Shown piece after piece: positions 1 through 6,106 of a stretch of DNA of 6,214 bases (the first letter of the stretch is position 1; every line of letters begins with the position of its first letter). This stretch comes from Bacteroidales bacterium UBA3663. GTDB taxonomy: Bacteria; Bacteroidota; Bacteroidia; Bacteroidales; UBA3663. The position numbers and the translations under genes are program-made. Below the pieces are notes generated by a model. It saw nothing but the letters and a program-made list of their open reading frames with translations, searched no databases and had not been told where the DNA came from. The stretch covers positions 1 to 6,214 of the forward strand of contig DFJU01000134.1 in assembly GCA_002373755.1 (NCBI GenBank), written 5' to 3'.

Positions 1-28
1 CGCTCTGAACCAACTGAGCTAAGCGACC
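1..28 (-). tRNA. tRNA, 5' part only (cut by window edge)
   Basis: Read on the minus strand, the bases start GGTCGCT, then TA, then a D arm with stem GCTC/GAGC around the loop AGTTGGTTCA. This is the acceptor 5' strand, positions 8-9 and the whole D arm of a standard tRNA, with the mature 5' end at base 28. The anticodon, variable and T arms lie beyond base 1, so the amino acid cannot be read from this window. The acceptor and D arm would suit a valine-type tRNA of Bacteroidales, but that is a guess. A matching promoter lies directly upstream on the same strand. Confidence 0.9.
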
Positions 29-49
29 TTTACTGTTTTTTTGCGGGTG

Positions 50-81
50 CAAAGGTATTTGAATTTTTTGCTCTTTCCAAA
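50..81 (-). promoter_or_regulatory. Bacteroidota-type promoter of the leftward tRNA
   Basis: On the minus strand, TTTG (bases 81-78) is followed by exactly 20 bases and then TACCTTTG (57-50). This matches the primary sigma factor consensus of Bacteroidota, -33 TTTG and -7 TAnnTTTG, in both boxes. Transcription would start near base 43-45, about 15 bases before the mature tRNA 5' end, leaving a short 5' leader for RNase P to remove. Confidence 0.8.
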
Positions 82-117
82 TTTTTGTTTCAAAAAAAGT
101 CGTTTAATACCCTTTTT

Positions 118-149
118 TTTGCGTTTTTTCGCGAAATACCTTAATTTTG
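118..149 (+). promoter_or_regulatory. Bacteroidota-type promoter of the ygiQ cluster
   Basis: TTTG at 118-121, a 20-base spacer and TAATTTTG at 142-149 match the Bacteroidota -33/-7 consensus fully. Transcription should start near 154-157. This rules out a TTG codon at 147 as the translation start, since that codon is part of the -7 box. The promoter is divergent from the tRNA promoter, with 36 bases between the two -33 boxes. No second promoter is evident between ygiQ, the hydrolase and rlmH, so the three are probably one transcript. Confidence 0.8.
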
Positions 150-160
150 CGCCTAAAAAC

Positions 161-173
161 GAGCGGAACGCTC
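161..173 (+). other. Small perfect hairpin in the ygiQ leader
   Basis: GAGCG-GAA-CGCTC is a perfect 5-bp stem with a 3-base loop, followed by seven A. It sits only a few bases after the predicted transcription start, so it would form at the 5' end of the mRNA, where it might slow degradation or affect initiation. It is not a terminator for the plus strand because no T run follows. The function is inferred; chance is possible for so short a stem. Confidence 0.4.
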
Positions 174-191
174 AAAAAAAGTGTTGATAAC

Positions 192-2201
192 TTGATAACG
201 GATTGGTTGCCGACCTCGGCCAAGGAGGTCCAAATGCGTGGTTGGGAGCAGCTGGACGTGATTCTGTTCAGCGGCGATGCCTATGTTGATCACCCGTCGT
301 TCGGCGCGGCGGTCATCGGCCGTGTGCTCGAAGCTGAGGGCTATCGCGTTGCCATTGTGCCGCAACCCAACTGGAGGGACGACCTGCGCGACTTCAAGAA
401 GCTGGGTCGTCCGCGCCTGTTTTTCGGCATTTCGCCCGGCGCGATGGACAGCATGGTGAATCACTACACGGCGGCACGCCGTCGCCGCTCGGATGATGCC
501 TACACGCCGGATGGTCGTGCCGGACAGCGTCCTGACATGCCGAGCATCGTCTATTCAAAGATACTACGCGACATTTTCCCCGACGTGCCGCTCGTGCTGG
601 GCGGCATCGAGGCATCGCTTCGCCGGTTGAGCTACTACGACTATTGGGAGGACCGTCTGCGTCCGTCCATCCTGTGCGAGTGTGCGGCCGATGCCCTCTG
701 CTACGGTATGGGCGAGAAACCGATGACCGAGGTGGCCTGCCGCATCGACCATTATTTAAATGAGAGCGGCGAAAGTCGCGTAGAGCGTCAGGCGTTGGTC
801 AGCTTGATTGCCGATGTGCCGCAGCTGGTGTGCCGTCGGCCGGTGATTGAGGAGACGGGCGATGACATCGTGCTCCACTCGTTTGAGGAATGTCTGAAGA
901 ACAAGCGCGCGCAGGCCGAGAATTTCCGCCACATCGAGGAGGAATCGAACAAATGGCATGCCTCGTGCCTGTGGCAGCAGACGGGCGATGTGTTCATCAA
1001 GGTCAATCCGCCATATCCGCCGCTATCGACCGAAGAGGTTGACCGCAGTTTCGACCTGCCCTACACGCGGATGCCGCACCCGCGCTACAACGGAAAACGG
1101 ATTCCGGCCTACGAGATGATCCGTTTCTCGATCTGTATGCATCGTGGCTGCTTCGGCGGCTGTTCGTTCTGCACGATTTCGGCGCATCAGGGCAAGTTCA
1201 TCGCGTCGCGTAGCAAGGAGAGCATCGTGCGCGAGGCCATTCAGGTGACCAAGATGCCCGACTTCAAGGGCTACATCAGCGACTTGGGAGGACCATCGGC
1301 CAACATGTACCGGATGAGGGGCAAGGACTTGTCGCTGTGCGAGAAGTGCAAGAAGCCGTCGTGCCTCGCGCCCGGTGTCTGTCCGAACCTGAACGCCGAC
1401 CATCGGCCATTGCTCGAAATCTACAAGGCGGTCGATGCCCTGCCCGGCGTGAAGAAGAGCTTCATCGGCTCGGGTGTGCGCTATGACCTGATTCTGAACG
1501 ACGGCAAGGATGGCGAATTCAAGGCGGCCAACATGAAATATGCCGAAGAGCTTATCTGCAACCACGTCTCAGGCCGATTGAAGGTTGCACCCGAACATAC
1601 CAATCCCGAAGTGCTGAAAATCATGCGCAAGCCGCCGTTCGAACTGTTCCACAAGTTCAAGGCATTGTTCGACGAAATCAACCGCAAGCACGGGTTGCGC
1701 CAACAGATTATCCCATATTTCATCTCCAGCCATCCGGGAAGCACCGAAGAGGCAATGGCCGAGCTCGCCGCCGAGACGAAAAGCCTTGACTTCCAGCTCG
1801 AACAGGTGCAGGACTTCACGCCGACGCCGATGACGGTATCGACCGAAATCTACTACACCGGCCTGCATCCCTACACGTTGCAGCCCTGTTACTGCGCCCA
1901 CAATCCGGCCGAAAAGCTGAAGCAGCGCGCTTTCTTCTTCTGGTACCAGCGCGAAAACGTCCCGACGCTGCGTGCCGAGTTGCAGAAAATGGGGCGACGC
2001 GACCTCATCGACCGTCTGTTCGGCAATATGCCGCAGCGACAATTTGACAGAAATCCAAAAACAAACAACCATGAACCGAGTAAGAAACCTTCTTATCCTG
2101 ACCATCGCGCTGATGGCCGCAATGCCGGTCGCAGCCAAGGTAAAAACGAAAAAAACGACCGAAACGGCAACTCCCCGCGAGGTCATCGTCCCCGTCGATA
2201 A
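192..2201 (+). CDS. ygiQ: YgiQ family radical SAM protein
   Basis: A member of the UPF0313/YgiQ family of cytosolic radical SAM proteins; the reaction is not known. Numbered from the proposed start (669 aa): an N-terminal Rossmann-like, B12-binding-like region carries GDAYVDHPSFG and LGGIEASLRR; the SAM iron-sulfur motif CxxxCxxC is Cys320, Cys324, Cys327 (GCFGGCSFC); a second cysteine set C-x2-C-x4-C-x5-C follows at about 380-395, also seen in the E. coli protein, and may hold metal; the C-terminal part fits DUF3362 and ends in a basic, low-complexity tail. The start is uncertain. TTG at 147 lies inside the promoter. Family similarity begins at TDWLPTSAKEV, which favours TTG at 192; ATG at 234, preceded by AAGGAGG at 222-228, would remove that conserved part. 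The last 131 bases overlap the next gene in another frame, so the tail after about residue 617 may be lineage-specific. Confidence 0.93.
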   Translation: MITDWLPTSAKEVQMRGWEQLDVILFSGDAYVDHPSFGAAVIGRVLEAEGYRVAIVPQPNWRDDLRDFKKLGRPRLFFGISPGAMDSMVNHYTAARRRRSDDAYTPDGRAGQRPDMPSIVYSKILRDIFPDVPLVLGGIEASLRRLSYYDYWEDRLRPSILCECAADALCYGMGEKPMTEVACRIDHYLNESGESRVERQALVSLIADVPQLVCRRPVIEETGDDIVLHSFEECLKNKRAQAENFRHIEEESNKWHASCLWQQTGDVFIKVNPPYPPLSTEEVDRSFDLPYTRMPHPRYNGKRIPAYEMIRFSICMHRGCFGGCSFCTISAHQGKFIASRSKESIVREAIQVTKMPDFKGYISDLGGPSANMYRMRGKDLSLCEKCKKPSCLAPGVCPNLNADHRPLLEIYKAVDALPGVKKSFIGSGVRYDLILNDGKDGEFKAANMKYAEELICNHVSGRLKVAPEHTNPEVLKIMRKPPFELFHKFKALFDEINRKHGLRQQIIPYFISSHPGSTEEAMAELAAETKSLDFQLEQVQDFTPTPMTVSTEIYYTGLHPYTLQPCYCAHNPAEKLKQRAFFFWYQRENVPTLRAELQKMGRRDLIDRLFGNMPQRQFDRNPKTNNHEPSKKPSYPDHRADGRNAGRSQGKNEKNDRNGNSPRGHRPRR

Positions 2202-3078
2202 TCTGATTGCGGCCGATGGCATGGTGCTGCTCTGGCCGGAGGGGAAAATGCCGAACAGCCGTGGCGTTGAGGTGCACGACAGCATTGCCCGCCAGCGCAT
2301 CTGGATGGTCGGCCAACCGCGCATCTACGCATTCATGGCCACCAAGAGCGAACAGACCGGCACTTCGGTGCTCGTCATCCCCGGCGGCGGCTATATCAAA
2401 CAAGCATACGAGACGGCTGGAATTACCTTCGCAAAGTGGCTCAACAGTTTGGGCATCAACGCGTTTGTGCTGCTCCATCGCAATCCGGCATCGCCAGATG
2501 TGGAAGAGAGTTCGACCGCGCCGACGATGGATGCCCAGCGCGCCATCAAGTGGATCCGTTCGAACGCTACGCGACTTGGCATCGACCCGAACCGCATCGG
2601 CGTGATGGGTTGCAGCGCCGGTGGACACGTTTCGGCCTGCGTGAGCACCGTTGCCGACGATATGGCAAGCGTTGGCGATTCGCTCGATTCGGTCGCTTTC
2701 CGTCCCGACTTCGCCATTCTGGTCAGCCCAGTGATTTCGATGTCTGATGCCATTGTGCACCGTGGCAGCAAGCTCTGTCTGTTGGGCAAGGACCGCGCAT
2801 CGGACAAGACCTTCGCCGACCGTTGGAGCATGGAGCTGCATGTCAATGCGCAGAATCCGCCATCGCTCATGATTCACGCCAGCGACGACCCGGCCGTTTC
2901 GCCGCTTAATAGTGTCCGCTTCTACGAGGCATTGATGGCCAACGGCGTGAAAAAGAGTTCGTTGCACATTTTCCCGTTCGGCAAACACAGCATCGCCGTC
3001 CGCAACCAGCCGGGCAGCACGGCGCATTGGCCACAAATTGCCGAAGACTGGATGCGTGAAATCGGAGTGCTGAAATGA
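2071..3078 (+). CDS. Exported alpha/beta hydrolase, esterase-like
   Basis: A 335-aa alpha/beta hydrolase related to the acetyl-esterase/lipase group (COG0657), often annotated in Bacteroidales as xylan or acetyl esterase; the true substrate is unknown. Residues 1-22 form a Sec signal peptide (basic MNRVR, hydrophobic LLILTIALMAAM, cleavage likely after VAA22), with no lipobox cysteine, so the protein should be periplasmic or secreted. Motifs: oxyanion-type PGGGY at 104-108; nucleophile elbow GCSAG with Ser182; likely acid Asp273 in HASDDPAVSP; likely His306 in FGKHS. The catalytic triad thus looks complete. The ATG at 2071 is chosen because the signal peptide begins there and an A-rich leader typical of Bacteroidota starts lies just before it; the frame stays open upstream to 1972, but that extension is unlike a signal peptide and is ygiQ shadow. 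The start lies inside the 3' end of ygiQ, and the stop overlaps rlmH by ATGA, so translation of the three is probably coupled. Confidence 0.88.
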   Translation: MNRVRNLLILTIALMAAMPVAAKVKTKKTTETATPREVIVPVDNLIAADGMVLLWPEGKMPNSRGVEVHDSIARQRIWMVGQPRIYAFMATKSEQTGTSVLVIPGGGYIKQAYETAGITFAKWLNSLGINAFVLLHRNPASPDVEESSTAPTMDAQRAIKWIRSNATRLGIDPNRIGVMGCSAGGHVSACVSTVADDMASVGDSLDSVAFRPDFAILVSPVISMSDAIVHRGSKLCLLGKDRASDKTFADRWSMELHVNAQNPPSLMIHASDDPAVSPLNSVRFYEALMANGVKKSSLHIFPFGKHSIAVRNQPGSTAHWPQIAEDWMREIGVLK

Positions 3079-3548
3079 AAATCCACGTCATTTTCACAGG
3101 CCGCACAACTGGAAAGCTTTTTCAGGAGGCCATCGCTGACTATCAGTCGCGCCTGTCGCACTATGTGCCTTTCAGCATTGAAGAAATTCCCGACCTCAAG
3201 AATGCGAAAAATCTGAGCGAGGAGCAGCAGAAGGAGCGTGAGGCCGACATGCTGTTCGAGCGGATGCAAGCGGGCGATGTGCTTGTGCTGTTGGACGAAA
3301 AGGGCCGCGAGTTCACGTCGCGCGAGTTCAGCCAATTCCTGGAGCAGAAGATGCAGTCCGTGTCAAAGCGACTGGTGCTGCTCATCGGCGGGCCATACGG
3401 TTTTTCGCCGCGCGTCTATGAGGCGGCGCAGGGCAAGATTTCGCTCTCGAAGATGACTTTTTCGCATCAGATGGTGCGGCTTTTCCTCGTCGAACAGGTC
3501 TATCGGGCATTCACCATCATGCGGGGCGAACCGTATCACCACGATTGA
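3075..3548 (+). CDS. rlmH: 23S rRNA (pseudouridine1915-N3)-methyltransferase RlmH
   Basis: RlmH is a small SPOUT-class enzyme that uses SAM to methylate N3 of pseudouridine 1915 in helix 69 of 23S rRNA, acting on assembled 70S ribosomes. The 157-aa length is normal for the family. The SAM-binding trefoil-knot features are present: LIGGPYGFS at 103-111 and the near-invariant C-terminal stretch from LSLSKMTF-type sequence (124-129) through SHQMVRLFLVEQVYRA to the ending RGEPYHHD, whose Tyr-His-His is typical of the active site. The N-terminal MKIHVIFTGRT is also standard. ATG at 3075 overlaps the hydrolase stop as ATGA, indicating translational coupling and co-transcription from the ygiQ promoter. 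No terminator hairpin is apparent just after the stop. Confidence 0.97.
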   Translation: MKIHVIFTGRTTGKLFQEAIADYQSRLSHYVPFSIEEIPDLKNAKNLSEEQQKEREADMLFERMQAGDVLVLLDEKGREFTSREFSQFLEQKMQSVSKRLVLLIGGPYGFSPRVYEAAQGKISLSKMTFSHQMVRLFLVEQVYRAFTIMRGEPYHHD

Positions 3549-3645
3549 CTTTTTTGGCATAAAAGATGTCTGCAATAACGGATACTACGCGAATTTTATG
3601 CGCTGAGGTTCTGTCTTTTGCTGCTTTTTTGTGTTAAATTTCGTG

Positions 3646-3665
3646 GTATGTTTTGCATTGCATAC
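3646..3665. repeat. Inverted repeat spanning the -33 box of the Nudix gene promoter
   Basis: GTATG (3646-3650) and CATAC (3661-3665) form a perfect 5-bp inverted repeat with a 10-base centre that contains the TTTG -33 box. Beyond a three-base bulge on the left side, the outer bases TTTC (3639-3642) and GAAA (3666-3669) also pair. The position suits an operator that would block RNA polymerase. The role is inferred; no regulator is known to bind it. Confidence 0.35.
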
Positions 3666-3683
3666 GAAAAAGGACTAAATTTG
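3652..3683 (+). promoter_or_regulatory. Bacteroidota-type promoter of the Nudix regulator gene
   Basis: TTTG at 3652-3655, a 20-base spacer and TAAATTTG at 3676-3683 match both consensus boxes. Transcription would begin near 3688-3691, leaving a leader of about 70 bases before the ATG at 3759. It is the only full match in the 210-base gap after rlmH, so the Nudix gene is probably transcribed on its own. Inverted repeats flank and overlap the promoter on both sides. Confidence 0.8.
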
Positions 3684-3689
3684 CAATCG

Positions 3690-3712
3690 TTCGCAGCGCA
3701 AATCAATGCGAA
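3690..3712. repeat. Inverted repeat at the start point of the Nudix gene transcript
   Basis: TTCGCA (3690-3695) and TGCGAA (3707-3712) are perfect inverted arms separated by 11 bases, and CAA (3684-3686) can pair with TTG (3713-3715) outside a three-base bulge. CGCA/TGCG (3697-3700, 3707-3710) gives a second, competing dyad. It sits right after the -7 box and over the likely start point, where a repressor site or a 5' leader hairpin could act. Autoregulation by the winged-helix protein encoded next is possible but unproven. Confidence 0.4.
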
Positions 3713-3758
3713 TTGTGAGAATCTACCACAAATCTAACCTGACTCAAAACTTTAACCT

Positions 3759-4520
3759 ATGAAATCGACTTATTCTTATCAGTATCCGCGTCCGGCGCTT
3801 ACGGCCGACACTGTCGTCTTTGGCTTCGATGGCAGGGAGGCAGAACTCAAAATCCTGTTGATAGAGCGTGGCGGAGACCCGTACATGGGCAAGATGGCCT
3901 TGCCCGGTGGTTTCCTTGAAATCGAGACCAAGACCGATGCCGACGGAAATGTCATCGAAGAAAAAAATGAAACGCTCGAGGCTTGCGCCTGCCGTGAGTT
4001 GGAGGAGGAGACCGGCCTGAAAGTGAATTTCATGAAGGAGGTCGGAACCTTCAGCACCCCGGGCCGCGATCCGCGAGGCGTGACGGTGACCGATGCCTTC
4101 TATGCGCTGGCCTCGCCCGTCTCTGTGCGTGGTGGCGACGATGCACGCAAGGCCATGTGGGTGCCGCTTCAATCTGTACTGACGGCCATCGACAGTATGC
4201 CGTCGGGCATGCGTTTCCTCGCCTTCGACCACGACGACATCGTCCGTCGCGCCTTCAATCAGTTGCGCACCGACATCTGTTTCGAGCCTGTCGCTTTCCT
4301 GCTGCTCACCGAAACGTTCAGCATGACGCAGGTGCAGGAAATCTACCAGACGATATTGGGCAAGGAATTCGACCGCCGCAATTTCGCTCGCAAGGTACTC
4401 ATGTCGGGCGTGCTTGACCGCCTGGTTCCTGTCGGCCGCAATGTGAACTACAGGCTCAACCGCGCAAAGTTCGATGAGCTTAAAAACTCGAATCGCCGAC
4501 TCAAGTTGCAGTTCGTGTAA
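3759..4520 (+). CDS. NrtR-like protein: Nudix domain plus winged-helix DNA-binding domain
   Basis: A 253-aa protein of the NrtR group, in which a Nudix domain senses a nucleotide or sugar ligand and a winged helix binds DNA. Known relatives include NrtR (NAD metabolism, ADP-ribose ligand) and the Bacteroides arabinose regulator AraR. The Nudix domain covers about residues 15-145: LPGG at 48-51, Glu71, and REL-EEE-TGL at 79-87 with Arg79, Glu80, Glu83, Glu84 and Gly86 all kept, so hydrolase activity may survive. Between Gly51 and Glu71 are 19 residues where the consensus has five, an insertion of about 14 (TKTDADGNVIEE region). Residues about 155-253 match the NrtR C-terminal domain (FDHDDI, FEPVAFLLL, FDRRNFARKVLMSG). 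The start ATG at 3759 gives a conserved N-terminus. It has its own promoter and terminator. No NAD or sugar genes lie in the window, so the target cannot be named. Confidence 0.88.
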   Translation: MKSTYSYQYPRPALTADTVVFGFDGREAELKILLIERGGDPYMGKMALPGGFLEIETKTDADGNVIEEKNETLEACACRELEEETGLKVNFMKEVGTFSTPGRDPRGVTVTDAFYALASPVSVRGGDDARKAMWVPLQSVLTAIDSMPSGMRFLAFDHDDIVRRAFNQLRTDICFEPVAFLLLTETFSMTQVQEIYQTILGKEFDRRNFARKVLMSGVLDRLVPVGRNVNYRLNRAKFDELKNSNRRLKLQFV

Positions 4521-4551
4521 GTTCATGTCCTGATGTGGGCAGAGACGCTAT

Positions 4552-4588
4552 CCCGTTGCAGAACAGTTTTCTGCCGCGGGTTTTTTTT
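4552..4588 (+). terminator. Rho-independent terminator after the Nudix gene
   Basis: A stem of CCCG (4552-4555) with CGGG (4577-4580), then a 2+2 internal loop (TT/CG), then GCAGAA (4558-4563) with TTCTGC (4569-4574) around a 5-base loop, is followed at once by eight T (4581-4588). It starts 31 bases after the Nudix gene stop and separates that gene from queA. Confidence 0.88.
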
Positions 4589-4622
4589 GTGGGCGATGCC
4601 GATGCGTCGTCAGAAAAAGTTT

Positions 4623-4638
4623 TGGCAGCAAGATGCCA
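4623..4638. repeat. Inverted repeat upstream of the queA -7 box
   Basis: TGGCA (4623-4627) and TGCCA (4634-4638) are perfect arms with a 6-base centre. The right arm covers the place where the -33 box of the queA promoter should be, and no TTTG is found there. It could be a binding site for an activator or repressor, or chance. No regulator can be assigned from the window. Confidence 0.3.
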
Positions 4639-4657
4639 CCGAATGGGATAAATTCAG

Positions 4658-4665
4658 TAACTTTG
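4658..4665 (+). promoter_or_regulatory. Likely -7 box of the queA promoter
   Basis: TAACTTTG matches the Bacteroidota -7 consensus TAnnTTTG. The -33 TTTG expected near 4634-4637 is missing (the nearest TTTG, at 4621-4624, is too far). Transcription would start near 4671, leaving a leader of about 25 bases before the queA ATG, too short for a riboswitch. The strong terminator upstream makes a promoter here necessary. Confidence 0.65.
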
Positions 4666-4696
4666 TGGCCGTTTTTTCAAAAAAATCGTACATAAA

Positions 4697-5998
4697 ATGA
4701 TCAATCCGCGAGAGATTCAAATCAGTGACTACAACTACGAATTGCCCGATCATCGTATTGCAAAATACCCGTTGCCGCAGCGCAATCAGTCGAAACTGCT
4801 GGTGTGGCGCGATGGCTCAATCGAGGAAAAACGGTTCTGCGACCTGCCGTCGCTTGTGCCTTCAGGCTCGATGGTCGTGTTCAACAATACGAAAGTCATT
4901 CAAGCGCGGCTGCATTTCCGCAAGCCGACCGGCGGCATGGTCGAGGTCTTCTGCCTCGAACCCGAATCGCCAAAAGACTATCAGCAGAATTTCGCATCCG
5001 AGCATGAATGTGTGTGGACCTGTCTGGTGGGCAACAGCAAGAAGTGGAAGGAGGGAAGCCTCAGCATGGACGTGACGCTGAAGGATGGCCGTCGGACAAC
5101 GCTTTTCTGCCAGCGCGCAGGTGATTTGGGCGCATCGCAGAAGATTCGTTTCTATTGGGACCAGCCTGTTTCGGCCGATGGTTCGGCGCAGCCGGCACTA
5201 TCGTTCGCCCAGATACTCGATGCCATCGGCGAACTGCCCATCCCGCCATATCTGAATCGCGCCACCGAAGAGGGCGACAAGACCACCTACCAGACTGTCT
5301 ATTCGCGCATAAAGGGCAGTGTGGCGGCTCCGACGGCCGGATTGCACTATACCGAAACGGAATTGGCTGCACTACGCGAAAAAGGGGTCGATTTGCAGTA
5401 TCTGACGCTCCATGTCGGCGCCGGAACCTTCAAGCCTGTCAAGTCGGCCACCATCGAGGGCCACGAAATGCACACCGAATTCATCTCGGTGCCGCGTAGC
5501 GTGATTTCGGCCATACTTGATTTCAAAAAAAGGGTAGAGGCACAAGGCGCATCGGCCGAAAAACCTCGTTTTGTGGCTACGGGAACGACCTCGGTGCGCA
5601 CGCTCGAGAGCCTCTACTACATCGGCGAAAAGTTGCAGTCCAACCCTCACGCCCATCCGGAAGAACTGGTTGTCGGCCAATGGGAGCCGTACGACGCGCC
5701 TCACGAGCTGCCTCTGGTCGATGCGTTGCAGAACATCGTTGACTATCTCGACGCCACAGGGCAGGAGAACCTCGTCACCGCCACCCAGATACTGATTGCT
5801 CCGGGCTTCCAATATCGCGTAGTGGACACCATCGTCACCAATTTCCACATGCCACAAAGCACACTTCTGCTGCTTGTAAGTGCTTTCGTCGATGGCGACA
5901 ATCTGGCCGGAACGAATTGGCACAACATCTACCGATTCGCGCTCGAAAACGATTTCCGTTTCCTTTCGTACGGCGATTCCAGCATACTGTTTCATTAG
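4697..5998 (+). CDS. queA: S-adenosylmethionine:tRNA ribosyltransferase-isomerase QueA (long form)
   Basis: QueA moves the ribosyl group of SAM onto 7-aminomethyl-7-deazaguanine at position 34 of tRNAs with GUN anticodons, making epoxyqueuosine, the step before queuosine. Family blocks are all present: YELPDHRIAKYP (14-25), VFNNTKVIQARL (61-72), GELPIPPYL (178-186), YQTVYS (198-203), GSVAAPTAGLHY (207-218), LTLHVGAGTFKPV (236-248), EGHEMHTE (254-261), ATGTTSVRTLES (294-305), PGFQYRVVDTIVTNFHMP (369-386) and the ending FRFLSYGDSSILF. At 433 aa it exceeds the E. coli enzyme (356 aa). Most of the extra length is about 41 residues between TTSVRTLES and the PGFQY block (306-361), plus additions near 90-120. 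ATG at 4697 fits the conserved N-terminus and short leader. It is separated from its left neighbour by a terminator and seems to be a single-gene unit. Confidence 0.95.
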   Translation: MINPREIQISDYNYELPDHRIAKYPLPQRNQSKLLVWRDGSIEEKRFCDLPSLVPSGSMVVFNNTKVIQARLHFRKPTGGMVEVFCLEPESPKDYQQNFASEHECVWTCLVGNSKKWKEGSLSMDVTLKDGRRTTLFCQRAGDLGASQKIRFYWDQPVSADGSAQPALSFAQILDAIGELPIPPYLNRATEEGDKTTYQTVYSRIKGSVAAPTAGLHYTETELAALREKGVDLQYLTLHVGAGTFKPVKSATIEGHEMHTEFISVPRSVISAILDFKKRVEAQGASAEKPRFVATGTTSVRTLESLYYIGEKLQSNPHAHPEELVVGQWEPYDAPHELPLVDALQNIVDYLDATGQENLVTATQILIAPGFQYRVVDTIVTNFHMPQSTLLLLVSAFVDGDNLAGTNWHNIYRFALENDFRFLSYGDSSILFH

Positions 5999-6098
5999 GA
6001 TTTGGAAAAATGCAAACGCTATTTGGCAATCCTTGTGAAAATGAATACCGCCAACGAAGTATTTCAAGCAAAAAGATGCTGTACGGCATATTTTTATA

Positions 6099-6106
6099 TA
6101 CCTTTG
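6099..6106 (+). promoter_or_regulatory. Likely -7 box of the gap promoter
   Basis: TACCTTTG matches the Bacteroidota -7 consensus TAnnTTTG exactly. The -33 region 20 bases upstream reads GATG rather than TTTG, so only one box is good. Transcription would start near 6112, giving a leader of about 65 bases that ends in a strongly A/T-rich stretch (about 6126-6177), a pattern linked with efficient translation in Bacteroidota, as expected for an abundant glycolytic enzyme. Confidence 0.65.

Noticed and set aside
1023..1565. Minus-strand open frame of 180 codons inside ygiQ
   Set aside because: It is the shadow of the conserved radical SAM core, with no start signal or recognisable product.
2005..3036. 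Long open frame of 343 codons on the minus strand across the hydrolase gene
   Set aside because: It is antisense to a well-supported gene, shows no known motif, and is expected from the GC-rich codon use of the plus strand.
3729..3736. TAGATTTG on the minus strand, a match to the -7 consensus, facing into rlmH
   Set aside because: No -33 TTTG at the right distance and no leftward gene; likely a chance match.
3744..4526. Minus-strand open frame of 260 codons covering the whole Nudix gene
   Set aside because: The plus strand has the clear Nudix and winged-helix motifs, promoter and terminator; the reverse frame has low-complexity His/Arg/Ala-rich sequence typical of a shadow.
4666..4696. Riboswitch (such as preQ1 type) in front of queA
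   Set aside because: The leader is only about 25 bases from the predicted transcription start, with no preQ1-like pseudoknot pattern.
6076..6095. Possible terminator after queA: ATGC/GCAT hairpin followed by ATTTTT
   Set aside because: The stem is only 4 bp with mixed A/T content and it overlaps the gap promoter region, so I do not call it; where queA transcription ends is not clear.
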